Shown: one piece after another, positions 29,740-39,978 of the stretch | Layout: every line of letters starts with the position of its first letter | Position numbering within the stretch: position 1 is the stretch's first letter | The notes under the pieces: model-generated | The model's database searches: none | The model's input: only the letters and a program-made list of their open reading frames with translations | Told to the model about the DNA's origin: nothing | Made by a program: the position numbers and the translations under genes | NCBI GenBank assembly: GCA_003194525.1 | Contig: NBIV01000066.1 | Coordinates: forward strand, 124,001 to 188,000 | Length of the DNA stretch: 64,000 bases | DNA from: Gracilariopsis chorda | Taxonomy: Eukaryota; Rhodophyta; Florideophyceae; Gracilariales; Gracilariaceae | Reading direction: 5' to 3'

Positions 29740-30521
29740 TGTTCTGTTAATGCGTCTTTTTCTCTTCTCTGGCGCAAATAGCGTTCCCACTAAAGCCTGT
29801 ACGGCAGCATTGAGGCCAAAAATCATCCTTCTGGTGTCTTTCATACTTTTCTTAACGGTTTTTCTCAGAGCAGCAACTTCGTTCTGACAATAATTTGTAA
29901 TGATGAATTTCTGACTTTGAGAATTCGTTTCATTCCGCTCGAGGACGGACAAAGAACTAGCAATTGTGCCTATACACTAAATAATGCTTTAGATACCGCT
30001 TGTGATAATCTTTTCTGTTTTTGGTTTCTTCGCATATATGCCAGTCTGTGCGATTTGTCTGAGTTGTACTTGTGCACTGATTTCTGTCTCTTTTGCATCT
30101 CTTTCTATTCCAATGTCAATAGGTTCTTTATTTACTTCTGAGTTGGTGTCTTCATCTCCTACTAGTTTGGGTGCAATTTTGATTTGAATATTGTGAGCAA
30201 TATGTTTTGCTCGACAAAGATGTAGTGGACAAGATGGGTCTCCGGTCGGTTTCTTTGCATTGAAAAGTTTGTTATAGTTATTATTCAGAGAATCCATATT
30301 CCGGGAAAATCAACCGTTTGCTTTGCTCCACAATTCAAATTTTTGCTCAAAAACAGCCTAAATATTGGCGCCAATAGGTTTTATTCTCTCTACAATGTCT
30401 AGTAGAGCAGTGAAATCTATTTGGCTGTAGTTTGGAACACCAGAGCGACCTTTAGTAGCATTTTTTGGAGACTTCTTATGTGTTATAGCATCGGCAGCTG
30501 TCGTTGGGGTTGGTGGCTGAA
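29740..30521 (-). pseudogene. Myb/SANT-like accessory protein of the Harbinger element, decayed
   Basis: In one frame the minus strand reads GRSGVPNYSQIDFTALLDIV, ERIKPIGANI, stop, AVFEQKFELWSKANG, stop, FSRNMDSLNNNYNKLFNAKK and PTGDPSCPLHLCRAKHIA. This is the trihelix/Myb-type DNA-binding pattern (…KF..LVN.KKPTGDP.CP) of the second protein of two-gene Harbinger elements. A helical basic tail (AALRKTVKKSMKDTRRMIFG ... EKRKRR) follows after more stops. Stops are TAG and TGA; one TGA sits where Arg (CGA) is expected. It is convergent with the transposase pseudogene. Confidence 0.55.
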
Positions 30522-31039
30522 ATAGAGAACAAAGTGGTAATGGTGACGGAGTACTAGCTTATGGTTGCGAGACGGGATGTGGAGGATGGAAGGCTCACTC
30601 GAGACCGTACAAGCTCCTACAAGCTGCGTTTCCCATTCCAAACAGCGGTGGAAGTGATGGGGTTTCGGTTGCTGCTTTGGCGCCAATAATTGGCGATGTG
30701 GTTTGACGGGCAATTTCTGAAGACTACTACATGCGCTCCAAAATTCTGGCGAGCTGGCGTTCTGTTTATTTCTGCATGCACCCAATGTTTGACAAAAAGA
30801 GCACACGGCTGCACTCGTGAACCACGTGCTAAAACGTTTTCTCTGCGTCGCTTCCCTTCTTCACCGTTAATGTAGTCTACATAAAACTGTTATCGATATG
30901 AATATGTATTAAAATACCGCAATAATCCTCCTCACCTTTGGCAGCAGCCCTGGTACTGTAATCGCGTTCCGTCACGTCTCTGCCCGTAGCACCATAGCTA
31001 TCGACACCTGCAGAGGAGTGTTCCCTCTCCGAAACTGGC
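30522..31039. other. No gene recognised
   Basis: Probably includes the 3' side of the transposon; I could not find terminal inverted repeats. The right end is the 3' untranslated side of the reductase-domain gene. Confidence 0.4.
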
Positions 31040-33319
31040 TTATTCCGGCATGTCAGCCAGCTTCCACGCCCGCTCTCCTCCTCTTTCCTTTAGAGTTCCA
31101 TATCCTTCTGCAATTGTTTCATCCTTCGCAACTGTCTTCACAAAACTCGGTACCTTTCTCGCCTCCTCTAGATACTTTCGCAGCGCTGTGCACTCCTTTG
31201 GCATCTTCCAATTCTTCACCATTCGACCGGCCACGTCGACGTTATGCAGCATCGGAGCAATTGCTGTGTCTTCGCGGCTGAACGTTTCTCCCCCGAAGAA
31301 CGGTTGCCCGTCGTTTTTCAGCTGAACCGTTTCAACAGTCTTGTTCACTCGTATCAGTTCTTCCTCCAGCTCCTTTTTCGCGCTTGCGTCTCCCGACATC
31401 CATCTGATGAAATGAGGATGGAATCTCGTGTACCCTGGGGTGCCCCGTGTTAGCTTCAGGTGCCTAGTTGATGCCAGTTTCTTTGCCGTCGGGAAGCGTT
31501 CAGACAGGTACGAAACAATGTGCCCCGAATCTTCGACCACATCCCCATCATGGTATATACATGGTGCCTTGTTTTCTGGATGAAGCAAGTAGTACCATGC
31601 AGGCTTTGCATCCGGCGGCACAATCACTGGTTTGTACGGTATTCCCATTTCTTCCAGAGCAATCAACACTCGGTGAGAAAACGGACAGTCTCCATGTTCG
31701 GATCTCTGGAAACTGCCACCGACACCGCCGTGCGCCCCGCCAACATAAACCTCAACCAGATGGGGAAGCCGAAGAATCTTGCGCAAATCTCCATCCACCA
31801 CTCGGTGATCCCTTATATTTGCGAATTGACGGTACAGTTTGTGCAAACTGGGTGGCGCCCGCTGCTCCTCCGTGTACCGATGCGGTCCGATCTGCAGTCG
31901 ACGCCGACGATAACATGGGATCGATTTGGCATGGGGCAGTGGATCGAAAAACTCAACGAGGTCAAGAAGTCCGGATTGAAGAAAATACACACGGGCTCCC
32001 ACGCTTTGACGGCGACGACTGCCTTCGGGATGTTTGCGTGCCACCTGTTCCAACTTCTCAAAGTCCTTGACCACTGGTTTGAACCACTTTTGGACTGTCT
32101 TCTCCTTCTCCATGAGACTTGAAAATTCAAGATATGTGACGAGCGCTCTGGGTCCCCTTCTCAAACTGATTTCGTTATCCGCGGCATCTACAAAGTCGTA
32201 CTTGCCCGTCCATAACCTACGCAACATCAACTCTCCCATGGCTGTCTGCACCCGAGGCGGAACTTTCAACAAGCCTCCGTGCACAGGCTTGTCACCAGGA
32301 CCTGGCAAAAAGTAATGCTCACTTTGTTGCATGCCAATCAGCGAATCGTCATTTGCACACAAAATGCCTTGAACCCGACCAAGGATGTTGGACAATATTC
32401 GATCAGAAGTGTGGAATCCGTAGTCGAGCAATGCGCTTTCGTGCTTGAGCACTTCCACAGCTGCAAGATACCGTCCCAACAGATAAGCAGAATACATTGC
32501 TGAAACATTGTGCGAACGGTCTTCGTTCTCAACGGTGGTCCAGTCAGAGTCAACTATCAAGTACAGACGTTCGGCAAGTTTGGCAGCACTCTTGAGCATA
32601 GGCGCTGCCAATTCGGCGTACAGCTGCCTCAGCTGCTTTTCAATCTCCGATCTTCTTTTCTTCGAAGCTGCAATACGCTGTTTCTCAGCCGCATTTTTGT
32701 CGCGTCTAGCCTTAACTCGTGAACCGATTAATGTGGTTGCGCTCGATATCATGGCGACGGTTACCGGAGCGGGAACGATCTTCACGAAGCTTGTTGCGCG
32801 TGTACTCACAGTGCTTCCGAAATCGGATGCAGCAGATGTTACAGCTGAAATTTTGCTCCGAACTTCCTCTGTCCTGTGAACTTTGTGAAGCACTGACTCT
32901 TTTTCCGGGTCATCTTCGTTTGGGTCATCATCACTTTCATCATCAGAGCGGCCGCCACCACCGCTTCCGCGGTTGCTGCTCGACCCATTACCATCGCTTG
33001 AGACAAAACTGAGCTCTGGGTCGAAGACATGTTCTGAGCGATGGTGGTCCGTGGAAGCTAACGTGGTCTTGTCATGCGCTGTTTGCGGGTTGGGCGAATC
33101 CACTTGAGTTTGTTCCATTTCGTGCCCACCGGTCTGTTTGCCAGATAATTGATTGGTTGCGGCTCCGCCGGCGTCCGCAAGAAAAATGACTCGACGTTGT
33201 GATGGTTGACTCCATGCTTGGCGCGGTCGCAATTGGGATACTACGTGCGATGAAATTGTAAAGGTGGAGTTGGCCAGCGGCAACTGTGCCACAAAGGCGC
33301 TCGGTTTCGAACCCCACAT
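31040..33319 (-). CDS. Protein with C-terminal dehydroascorbate reductase-like GST domain
   Basis: 759 aa from the first true ATG (MWGSKPSAFVAQ). The C-terminal ~238 residues (from ~522) match plant-type DHAR: the active-site motif HGDCPFSHRVLIALEE (Cys ~545) and HPENKAPCIYHDGDVVEDS of the thioredoxin-like half. The helical GST half contains GGETFSREDTAIAPMLHNV. DHARs reduce dehydroascorbate with glutathione. The N-terminal ~520 residues have no recognised domain. They comprise a Ser/Ala-rich leader (possible plastid transit), a Ser/Gly/Asp low-complexity linker, a Lys/Arg coiled coil (KNAAEKQRIAASKKRRSEIE) and a ~250-residue folded region with YLLGRYLAAVEVL and DKPVHGGLLKVPP. Usual DHARs are ~210-270 aa, so this is a fusion or an extended membrane-associated form. 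The frame is continuous with no sign of a split gene. Confidence 0.85.
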   Translation of the reverse strand: MWGSKPSAFVAQLPLANSTFTISSHVVSQLRPRQAWSQPSQRRVIFLADAGGAATNQLSGKQTGGHEMEQTQVDSPNPQTAHDKTTLASTDHHRSEHVFDPELSFVSSDGNGSSSNRGSGGGGRSDDESDDDPNEDDPEKESVLHKVHRTEEVRSKISAVTSAASDFGSTVSTRATSFVKIVPAPVTVAMISSATTLIGSRVKARRDKNAAEKQRIAASKKRRSEIEKQLRQLYAELAAPMLKSAAKLAERLYLIVDSDWTTVENEDRSHNVSAMYSAYLLGRYLAAVEVLKHESALLDYGFHTSDRILSNILGRVQGILCANDDSLIGMQQSEHYFLPGPGDKPVHGGLLKVPPRVQTAMGELMLRRLWTGKYDFVDAADNEISLRRGPRALVTYLEFSSLMEKEKTVQKWFKPVVKDFEKLEQVARKHPEGSRRRQSVGARVYFLQSGLLDLVEFFDPLPHAKSIPCYRRRRLQIGPHRYTEEQRAPPSLHKLYRQFANIRDHRVVDGDLRKILRLPHLVEVYVGGAHGGVGGSFQRSEHGDCPFSHRVLIALEEMGIPYKPVIVPPDAKPAWYYLLHPENKAPCIYHDGDVVEDSGHIVSYLSERFPTAKKLASTRHLKLTRGTPGYTRFHPHFIRWMSGDASAKKELEEELIRVNKTVETVQLKNDGQPFFGGETFSREDTAIAPMLHNVDVAGRMVKNWKMPKECTALRKYLEEARKVPSFVKTVAKDETIAEGYGTLKERGGERAWKLADMPE

Positions 33320-34143
33320 CTCTCCCTTGTGATAAAAGAAAGAAGTTGTAACGTATCTTCTTCGAGAGCGGTTTGCAAGCCAAGAGCGGGAAGCTCGTAG
33401 AGCAGGTAGTCGCACATGTGTCTCCAAGATGAGTTTGTTTCTCGAAAGGACAGGCGGCCAGATGCGATAAGCGTCTATCGCTGTTACTTGTTATACTGCT
33501 ATCGTCGGGGAGCGTTGTTGGCGCACGACCATCGAAAGAGATGGAATACGTCAGCAGCAGCAACAAGCTGCGACCAGTTAAGATCATTGGGTGTCAAGAT
33601 GCAGCATAATCCGTTAGTGGCACCAATAGTATGCAGATAAAGAGTGCAAGCCGACAAAGGCCACATGGGCATGCTTGGCAGTGCGGCATTGCGGACTGGG
33701 CAACAGACATGTGGCGAGTACGCGGTATTGGTGTTGAGGGGTTGATGCAACTGCACCTGAAAGGTGGCGACTTTGCCCGTGCTACGTCAGCGTAGAAATT
33801 TGAGATGATATTAGAACACGTGCGCCGATGCAGCAGAGCGCACGGCATGTGGATTGTGAACATATGTGCAGCCTCAACGAGGGCATTGCAGCAAGGTGAA
33901 TAACTGAAGCTAAAATGGGTTCCAGAAGGTTTGATCTCAGTTCACCAATTGGGCTACTGTTGTTCCGCCCATGAGCGCTTTGTCCGCAATCTTTTTGAGC
34001 CACGTGCACAGCACAACAAGGGCGCTTCATTACGCAGCGCACGACTTGGATGGCGGCGTGTTGCTCCCATGCGTGCTCAATTCAACGTGCACAACAGAAA
34101 AAAGAAGGAGAAGAGGCAGCAACCAAAAGGTGTGTTTACAATA

Positions 34144-34168
34144 AACAAACAAACAAACAAACAAACAA
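34144..34168. repeat. (AAAC)n microsatellite
   Basis: About six tandem AAAC units. Confidence 0.9.
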
Positions 34169-35630
34169 AGAAAAGTGTGGAAAAGTTAAGCTCGGAGTTG
34201 GGCAGTTTTCAACAAAGATGAAAGAAAAAAAAGAAAAGATAAGATAAGATAGGTGTTGCAGTGCGTGGTGACAGAGTGGGTGCGCCAGCAGGTTAAGCCA
34301 AAGCGAGAAAAAGTGCGGGCACACAAGCAAGCAATGAACGACGAAGGCGGAAGCAAGACGATGCGTGGCGGCGCATGCAACGGGTAACGAGCGAGTGAGG
34401 GTTTGACACAACGGTGTTATTATGGTTGAAGTGATGCTCAGGCATACGCTGAAGATGAGTACGACGCAGTTTTCGCGGCGCAGCAAGCTTGGAGCGTGCT
34501 GACAGGTAGGGCGATTCAACAATACAACGCGCGTGTCGGTGGGGAGTAGTAAGACAAAAGTGGATTAACATGACACGAGCGGCGCCAATACGAGAAGCAA
34601 GGGGGCGACTAGCGCGCGGCAAGCGGACAGGGTGACGGAGCAATTTAGGATACGGCTGTTGTGTGAGCATAGTGGGGTCGTTAGCGGGGGTGAGAAGGAG
34701 CGTTGGAACAGCAGCTAAACGCGCCCAAAACGGTGTGCTACCAGCGTGACGAGCTTTGTCGGAGCGAATGGCACGGAGATATGGGTGGCAGTAAACACAT
34801 CGTGCAGCAGGTACGACAGCAGGAAGGAGTCGGTACGGCTGTGGATTAGATTGTGTTGAACACGTTGAACGCACGGACACGATGCGAGATAGAGCGGGTG
34901 ATTGTTGCATACAAGTGAAGCGGCATTACGCTACATTGCACAATGGAGAACGAGCGCGACGTGAATGAAAGGTCGCTTGCATTCTAACATCCGAAGTGGG
35001 GTGTGAGAAACGCGTATCGTAAGTGCAAGACGCACTTGAGGACGCTCCGGTATTGCGGAGCTGAAGTAAGAGAGTATAGCGCACCTCCATAGTGGAAGGA
35101 GGGAGCCGGCGACTTGTGCCGAATCGTGTCTTCCCGCAAGATCAACTATTAGTCCAAGTACTTGTTTATCTGATCAGGTCCGCTAGGTAACATGTCCCAT
35201 CTCTCGTACTCGTACTTATTGACTCATCGCCGAGTGAGTGTCCAGGCTCTCGCTGTCGTTCAACCACAGTTGCTAGCTAGCTAGACATCTATCTATCTAT
35301 TACTGTAAACTACACAACGGCATAGTGCGGGTGTACATCAAGTGTTGACGTCTCGGCGCGCGCAGGGTACAGCGCGCGCACGTGGCCACGCGTGCACGCT
35401 GCGCTGTGTGGCGCAGGATGGGAGGTATGACGTGCGCGCGACGTGCAGCGACGGCGCTGATTGGAGCGCGTTGCGCTCCACGTCATGCGCGATTGAGCGC
35501 GGCGCGGCCACCACGTCAGCAGCGCCACAAAAAGCCGCGCGCGCTGGCGTGGCAGTGCGAGCGCGCCCCCGCGCCCCGCATAGCGCCGCCCCCGCCGCAG
35601 TTCACCCGCGCGCCGTCCCCGCCGCCCCTC

Positions 35631-35690
35631 TCCCCCCGCCACCGCCCTCCAAACACCATCTCCCCCCGCCACCGCCCTCCAAACACCATC
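35631..35690. repeat. 30-bp tandem duplication in bZIP 5' leader
   Basis: Two adjacent copies of a 30-bp C-rich unit containing CTCCAAACACCATCTC end about 40 bp before the bZIP ATG. Confidence 0.9.
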
Positions 35691-35731
35691 TCCCCCCCAC
35701 CCCTCTCCCACCCCTCCCCACCCCCCCCGCC

Positions 35732-36623
35732 ATGTCCGACGCACACGCACCCCTCGACTTGCTCGCCGCCGCCGCCGCCCGTCACCATCGCTTCCCCCCC
35801 CACCCACTCGCACACCCCCCTCCCACCCCTTTGCCGCCCGCCCAGACTACCAGCACGCTTTCCCCCCCCCCTCCCCCCAGTCCGCCCTCCGATGTCACCG
35901 CCCTCACCACGTCCACCGACGTCCCCCCCCGTCCTGCAAAGCGCGCAAAACGACCCTCCCCCCCCAAACGCGCTTTGAAAAGAGTCTCCCCTCCCTCCAA
36001 TCCCCCCGACCCCCCTCCAAAGCCCACCCCCACCTCCCCCGCCAACAACCGCGATGACGACAGCCAAGACAACAAACGCGCATTAAGGTACGTTCATTAT
36101 CCGTCAACTACTTGCATCCTCTCTTCACCCCCCCCCCCCCCCCACTTTGCTGACGTGCCCCCCCCCCCTCCCCCCCCCCCGCAGAGCTGAACGAAACCGA
36201 CAAAGCGCCGCCGCTTCTCGCGAGCGCAAAAAGCGCCACATCAAGGACTTGGAAGAGCGTGTCAAGTATCTCACCGACTTGAATCAATCGCTTCAGTACC
36301 GTTTAGAAGTGGAACGCAAGACATTTGAAGACAAACACATGCTGCTCCGCCAAGAAAACGCCGCCCTTCGTCATCAACTTTCGCGTCACGCTCCGTTTGT
36401 CTCCCAAACACCACCGCAAACCACCGTCGCACCGCCTGCACAATCTGCCACTGCCGCCGCCGCTGCCGCCGCCGCCGCTGCTGTTGCTGCTCAATCGTCA
36501 CCATGTGCTTCTGCTACAACCGCCGCCGCTACACCGGCCGTTGCTGCTGCTGCTGCCGCCGCCGCTGCTAATCATGCTATGACGCTGCATCATCTCACTC
36601 ACCGCGGCCCCGTTCCTTACTAG
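35732..36623 (+). CDS. bZIP transcription factor
   Basis: 264 aa from two exons, 35732-36087 and 36185-36623, joined by a 97-bp GT-AG intron. The splice restores ALRAERNRQ without a frame break. Residues 1-118 are Pro-rich with a basic cluster (PAKRAKRPSPPKRALKR), a likely nuclear signal. The basic region ERNRQSAAASRERKKRHIK carries the invariant N-x7-R, followed by a leucine zipper (LEERVKYL...LNQSL...LRQENAALRHQL). Such proteins dimerise and bind ACGT-core or AP-1-like DNA. The C-terminus holds Ala homopolymer runs. The intron is extraordinary for its C runs: about 16 and 10-11 consecutive C, the last just before the CAG acceptor. The ATG chosen is the first in frame after the C-rich leader. 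Confidence 0.92.
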
Positions 36624-36884
36624 CGACACCCCTTGTTGCGTTTTGTTCTTTTTGTCGTAGCGTTGTGCTTTTCTCCCTACCTCCTATTTATGTACTTGCT
36701 ACTTGTTCTTCTTCTACTACTCTACTACCCCTCGTTAGCGCCTTCCCTCCTCCCCTCCCCCTCTAGCAACCTTTTTTTTTTTTGGTGCAGATTTGTGTGT
36801 GCGTTTGCGTGTGTGCTGGGGGCAGTCGTCGTGTACATAACGCGCCCGACCAGCGTTGTATGTGTGAGTTGTTTGTTGTTGTTG

Positions 36885-36915
<31 letters not shown>

Positions 36916-37318
36916 TGTTATTTCATGTTGATCAAATTAAACGCGCCAGTTGCGCCCTTCGTCGTCGCCGTGTCTATTTGCAGCGCCGCCGCCCTTTTGT
37001 TCAAAAAAAAGAAGCGCTCGCGCCTGCGAGCTCGCTGCTCGGGGCGCAGCCCTTCTTGCGCGCGCGCGCACCTCCACGCGCTGCAATCAACAGCCGCTTC
37101 TTGCCTGCCCCGTCACGCCCAACGGCCTCCCTTCCTCCTCCCCCCCGCAAACGCGCCGTCGCCCAACAAGTTGGCAAGAGGGAAAGCAAACAGCGCAACA
37201 TTGCTTTATCACACTTCTTCTTCTTCTTAATTGAGGAGATCGGCTTTCTATCAGTAAAAGCTTTCTCTTTTCAGGAAGGCTCATGTCGCATTAACTGCTG
37301 TATAGTTTATTACACGCT
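36624..37318. other. 3' region of bZIP and convergent spacer
   Basis: No gene. A (GTT)n-(GCT)n microsatellite is at 36874-36918. A frame open on the plus strand is T/C-biased and unsupported. Confidence 0.5.
36874..36918. repeat. (GTT)n-(GCT)n compound microsatellite
   Basis: About six GTT then eight GCT units. Confidence 0.9.
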
Positions 37319-37987
37319 CTAGAAAAAGCCAACACTTTTCTTTCCGCCGCTCATCCCGCCAATCTGGCTCTTTCTCAACTGCGCCATCTCAATTGCCGTC
37401 TTCGCATAATCCGATGCGTGCGCCTTATCACCCGTCGTTCGATCCTGCACTTGCTGCTCCGTTCTGCAACAAAGCACGCCAAACACCATCGGGATTTGTA
37501 GCGTCAATTGCAAGTCCATCAACCCCCCAGAAACCGCACTGGCAATATACTCATAATGGTCCGTCTCGCCCTTGATCAAGATGCCCAGGCAGATCACCGC
37601 GTCCACTTTCTGCGAGGCGGCCATGAAGCGCGCCGCCATTGGAACTTCGTACGCGCCTGCCACTTGCATTCGAACAATGTCTTCCTTCGCGATGCCTTGT
37701 TCGGACAGCGTTTCTAATGTCTGTGAAAGCATGGCTTGTACGTATTGTTCGTTCCATCTTGTCGATACTATACCTATGCGAAGTTGCTCGTCGTTTTTGC
37801 GATTGGCAAATTCTAATCCCATGTCCGAACACATTGGTGTCCATACGCGACTGCGACTGCGACTGCGACTGCGACTGCGCCTGCTTTGCACGCGTGCGCA
37901 CCCGATCCGTGAGCATTTAGATGACGCGTTAAACACCGGTGTGCAAGGAAGGAACGAACCGTGATGACCTACGTTAACGAACGCCAT
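37319..37987 (-). CDS. 6,7-dimethyl-8-ribityllumazine synthase
   Basis: Riboflavin pathway enzyme joining 5-amino-6-ribitylaminouracil and dihydroxybutanone phosphate. It is 222 aa; the lumazine synthase core starts at RIGIVSTRWNEQ (residue ~70). It includes the GAYEVP loop, AVICLGILIKGETDHYEYIAS with the catalytic His at ~144, and SGGLMDLQLTLQIPMVFGVL. The N-terminal ~65 residues lie outside the core and look like a plastid transit peptide (small, Ser/Arg-rich). They contain an (RS)n run encoded by a GCGACT hexamer repeat (37847-37878), so its length may vary between alleles. Start taken at the first true ATG (MAFVNVGHHG). Bacterial RibH and yeast Rib4 are ~150-170 aa, matching the core. Confidence 0.95.
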   Translation of the reverse strand: MAFVNVGHHGSFLPCTPVFNASSKCSRIGCARVQSRRSRSRSRSRSRVWTPMCSDMGLEFANRKNDEQLRIGIVSTRWNEQYVQAMLSQTLETLSEQGIAKEDIVRMQVAGAYEVPMAARFMAASQKVDAVICLGILIKGETDHYEYIASAVSGGLMDLQLTLQIPMVFGVLCCRTEQQVQDRTTGDKAHASDYAKTAIEMAQLRKSQIGGMSGGKKSVGFF

Positions 37988-38661
37988 ATTCCCCGGAAAC
38001 AAACAAATGTACACGTTAAGTCAACGGAACAAAAACTGAGCGCGACAGGCACGAGTGCGACGACGCCCGCAGGGATGAACAATGGTGAGATGGGCAGCGC
38101 GACGGAGGCCTCAGCTATGTGAGCAGAGTACATAAATCTCTCTGGCCCTGAGTTACAGCTGTTGCGGCCCGTGATGGTCGACCTATGATTGAGAGATGAG
38201 GTGAGCTCTGCGAAATGCGCTGCCTCCGTCACGTTCTGCTGTCGGCGTTGCACACCACCGCCACGATGACGTGCACGGGCGGAACGTGTGGTTGCCAACC
38301 ACTGGTTGGTGCGACGCCGCCACTGCGCGCGCGCGCAGCGTCGGCGTCCACCGTTTTGAGGCGCGCCGTGTCACTTTGCCATCTACCGTTGGAAGATAGA
38401 TACGTGGCGCCTGTTCCATGCATTGTGCGCCGTCTTCGTCTTCGTGCGAGAGCGCGCGTCTCGCTCTGCAGAGAAGGCTGATTTTAGCTACGCTTGCTCA
38501 CCTGGCGCGGGGCTAGCACATTCCTACCTCGCGACCCCGTCGGAGATTCTTCTTTTGCTACCGTATTCGTGTATCTAGCTAGACACGCTTGCATGTTAGA
38601 CAACTCTGGTCGTTGCCAAAGACGGATACACGCTCAACCTTTACAAACAGGCTTTTGCTAG
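37988..38661. other. Intergenic, no gene recognised
   Basis: GC-rich promoter side of the lumazine synthase gene and 3' side of the next gene. Confidence 0.5.
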
Positions 38662-39303
38662 CTAGCGCTTCCCTTCCTTCACCCCATCCTCAGCGTCGTC
38701 CTCATCGCCCTCAAGCTCCTCAGCATCCAGCACAGAAGCAGTGTATTCCAAGCGATCAGCCGCTCTACAACAAGCATCACCAACATCTTCAAACCACTCC
38801 TTAACATGTTCAAATTCCTCCTCCTCAGCCACATCGCCTCCTTTCACCAAATCCTCCTCGCCCATTCGACGTTCAATATCCGTCATTATTTCCAAATTCG
38901 TCAACGTACTCCCGAATTCAGCTTCATTGTACTCCTCCAAGAGCTCCATAAAGCCCATAGCCTGCTGCTTACTGGTTTCTATCAGGCTGCGAAATAGTTG
39001 CGCAGTCTCCACTTCCGCTTCCAGTTCGGCGCGCTGTGCAAAGTATTCATACCGAATGGCGTCTGCTGCGCGTTGTGTAAACGCCTTTTGAATCGCCACT
39101 AGAGTGGCCGTATTGGACAGCGGCGCTTCTTCAGAGCTTTTATCTTCTGCTTCTGTGCTCAGATTCCGGTGACCGTGCTGTTCTGCGCGGCGTAGTGTGC
39201 ATGCTGCCGTTGATCGTAATGCAGTGGCGCTGATCGTGTTCTGAGACCTGGTCGTCGCAGAAGTCAGCTTTGAAGGTATCCGCGGTAGTATGCACCTCAG
39301 CAT
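38662..39303 (-). CDS. Rubrerythrin-like helical-bundle protein, probably mitochondrial
   Basis: 213 aa. The first ~55 residues (MLRCILPRIPSKLTSATTRS onward) are basic and Ser/Thr-rich, like a mitochondrial presequence. The body AFTQRAADAIRYEYFAQRAE ... AQLFRSLIETSKQQAMGFM ... TLTNLEIMTDIE follows the spacing of a rubrerythrin/ferritin-like domain (AF.GE..A..RY..FA..A / A.LFR...E.E..HA / T..NL..AI.GE). However, the usual iron ligands GE and E..H read QR and S..Q, so metal binding is doubtful. The C-terminus is acidic. The rubrerythrin call is by pattern only. It is divergently transcribed from the Sel1 gene, 675 bp apart. Confidence 0.6.
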   Translation of the reverse strand: MLRCILPRIPSKLTSATTRSQNTISATALRSTAACTLRRAEQHGHRNLSTEAEDKSSEEAPLSNTATLVAIQKAFTQRAADAIRYEYFAQRAELEAEVETAQLFRSLIETSKQQAMGFMELLEEYNEAEFGSTLTNLEIMTDIERRMGEEDLVKGGDVAEEEEFEHVKEWFEDVGDACCRAADRLEYTASVLDAEELEGDEDDAEDGVKEGKR

Positions 39304-39978
39304 TTTGCAAGCGCTATCCGATCCGTTCCTGTTCCAGCTTCGCGCTCTGCACCTCTCTGCAAACTTCCACACTTGCACTTCAGCTTCGAGCTCTGCGCGT
39401 ACCGTTGATACTTGTAATACCTTTTAGATCCGCAGCCGATGGCCTGATGGAGCTGGCCGATGGCGGCGACGTCGTCATCCCTCAACACTTGAGAGATCAA
39501 CGTTTCCACGTGGTCGCACGTGTCGTCAGCAACACAAAAAGCATGAGTCAAATCAGAAGTGAGCGTCTGCCGCTGTAGCTACTGTACCAAAGGTATGATA
39601 GCAGATACAGTACAGTAGCGCTACTGCTACTCCATCTTATAATGATGCTGCTGTGGGACTGTCGCCGATGCATCTGTGCATTAAACTGCTTCGGTCGCAA
39701 CGTTGCGCAGTGGCACTCACAGAGTTGCCCAGCGGTAACGCTCTCAGCTCTTCACTTCCAAGGCTGCTGCGCGCAGACCGCCTCACCCCCCCGCCACCCC
39801 TGCTACCTCTCTCCCCTGTTTTGCACCACTTGTCCAGCATCACAAACGTCTCAAACCACACCGTGCCACAACTTGAGTATACATCTTCATCACCGCCACC
39901 ACCACCACCGTCCACCCCGTTCCAACAGCTCATGCCACAACCACAACCACAACTACGACCAAGTACTTCAACAGAACC
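39304..39978. other. Divergent promoter region
   Basis: Separates the rubrerythrin-like gene (minus) from the Sel1 gene (plus). A 14-bp perfect palindrome CAGTAGCGCTACTG lies at 39613-39626. Confidence 0.5.

Larger units (their letters stand above)
33320..35731. other. Long intergenic region, no gene recognised
   Basis: Open frames here are compositionally biased and motif-free. It includes (AAAC)n at 34144-34168, short CTAG/CTAT arrays at 35271-35300, and the C-rich leader of the bZIP gene. Confidence 0.5.

Noticed and set aside
34293-34910. 205-codon minus-strand ORF
   Set aside because: Low-information composition (Arg, His, Pro, Ser), no domain, no support from neighbours.
34930-35170. 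Possible structural RNA gene
   Set aside because: Looked for 5S rRNA or tRNA-like box A/B and cloverleaf patterns and saw none convincing.
35516-36067. Gly-rich minus-strand ORF
   Set aside because: Antisense shadow of the Pro-rich first exon of the bZIP gene.
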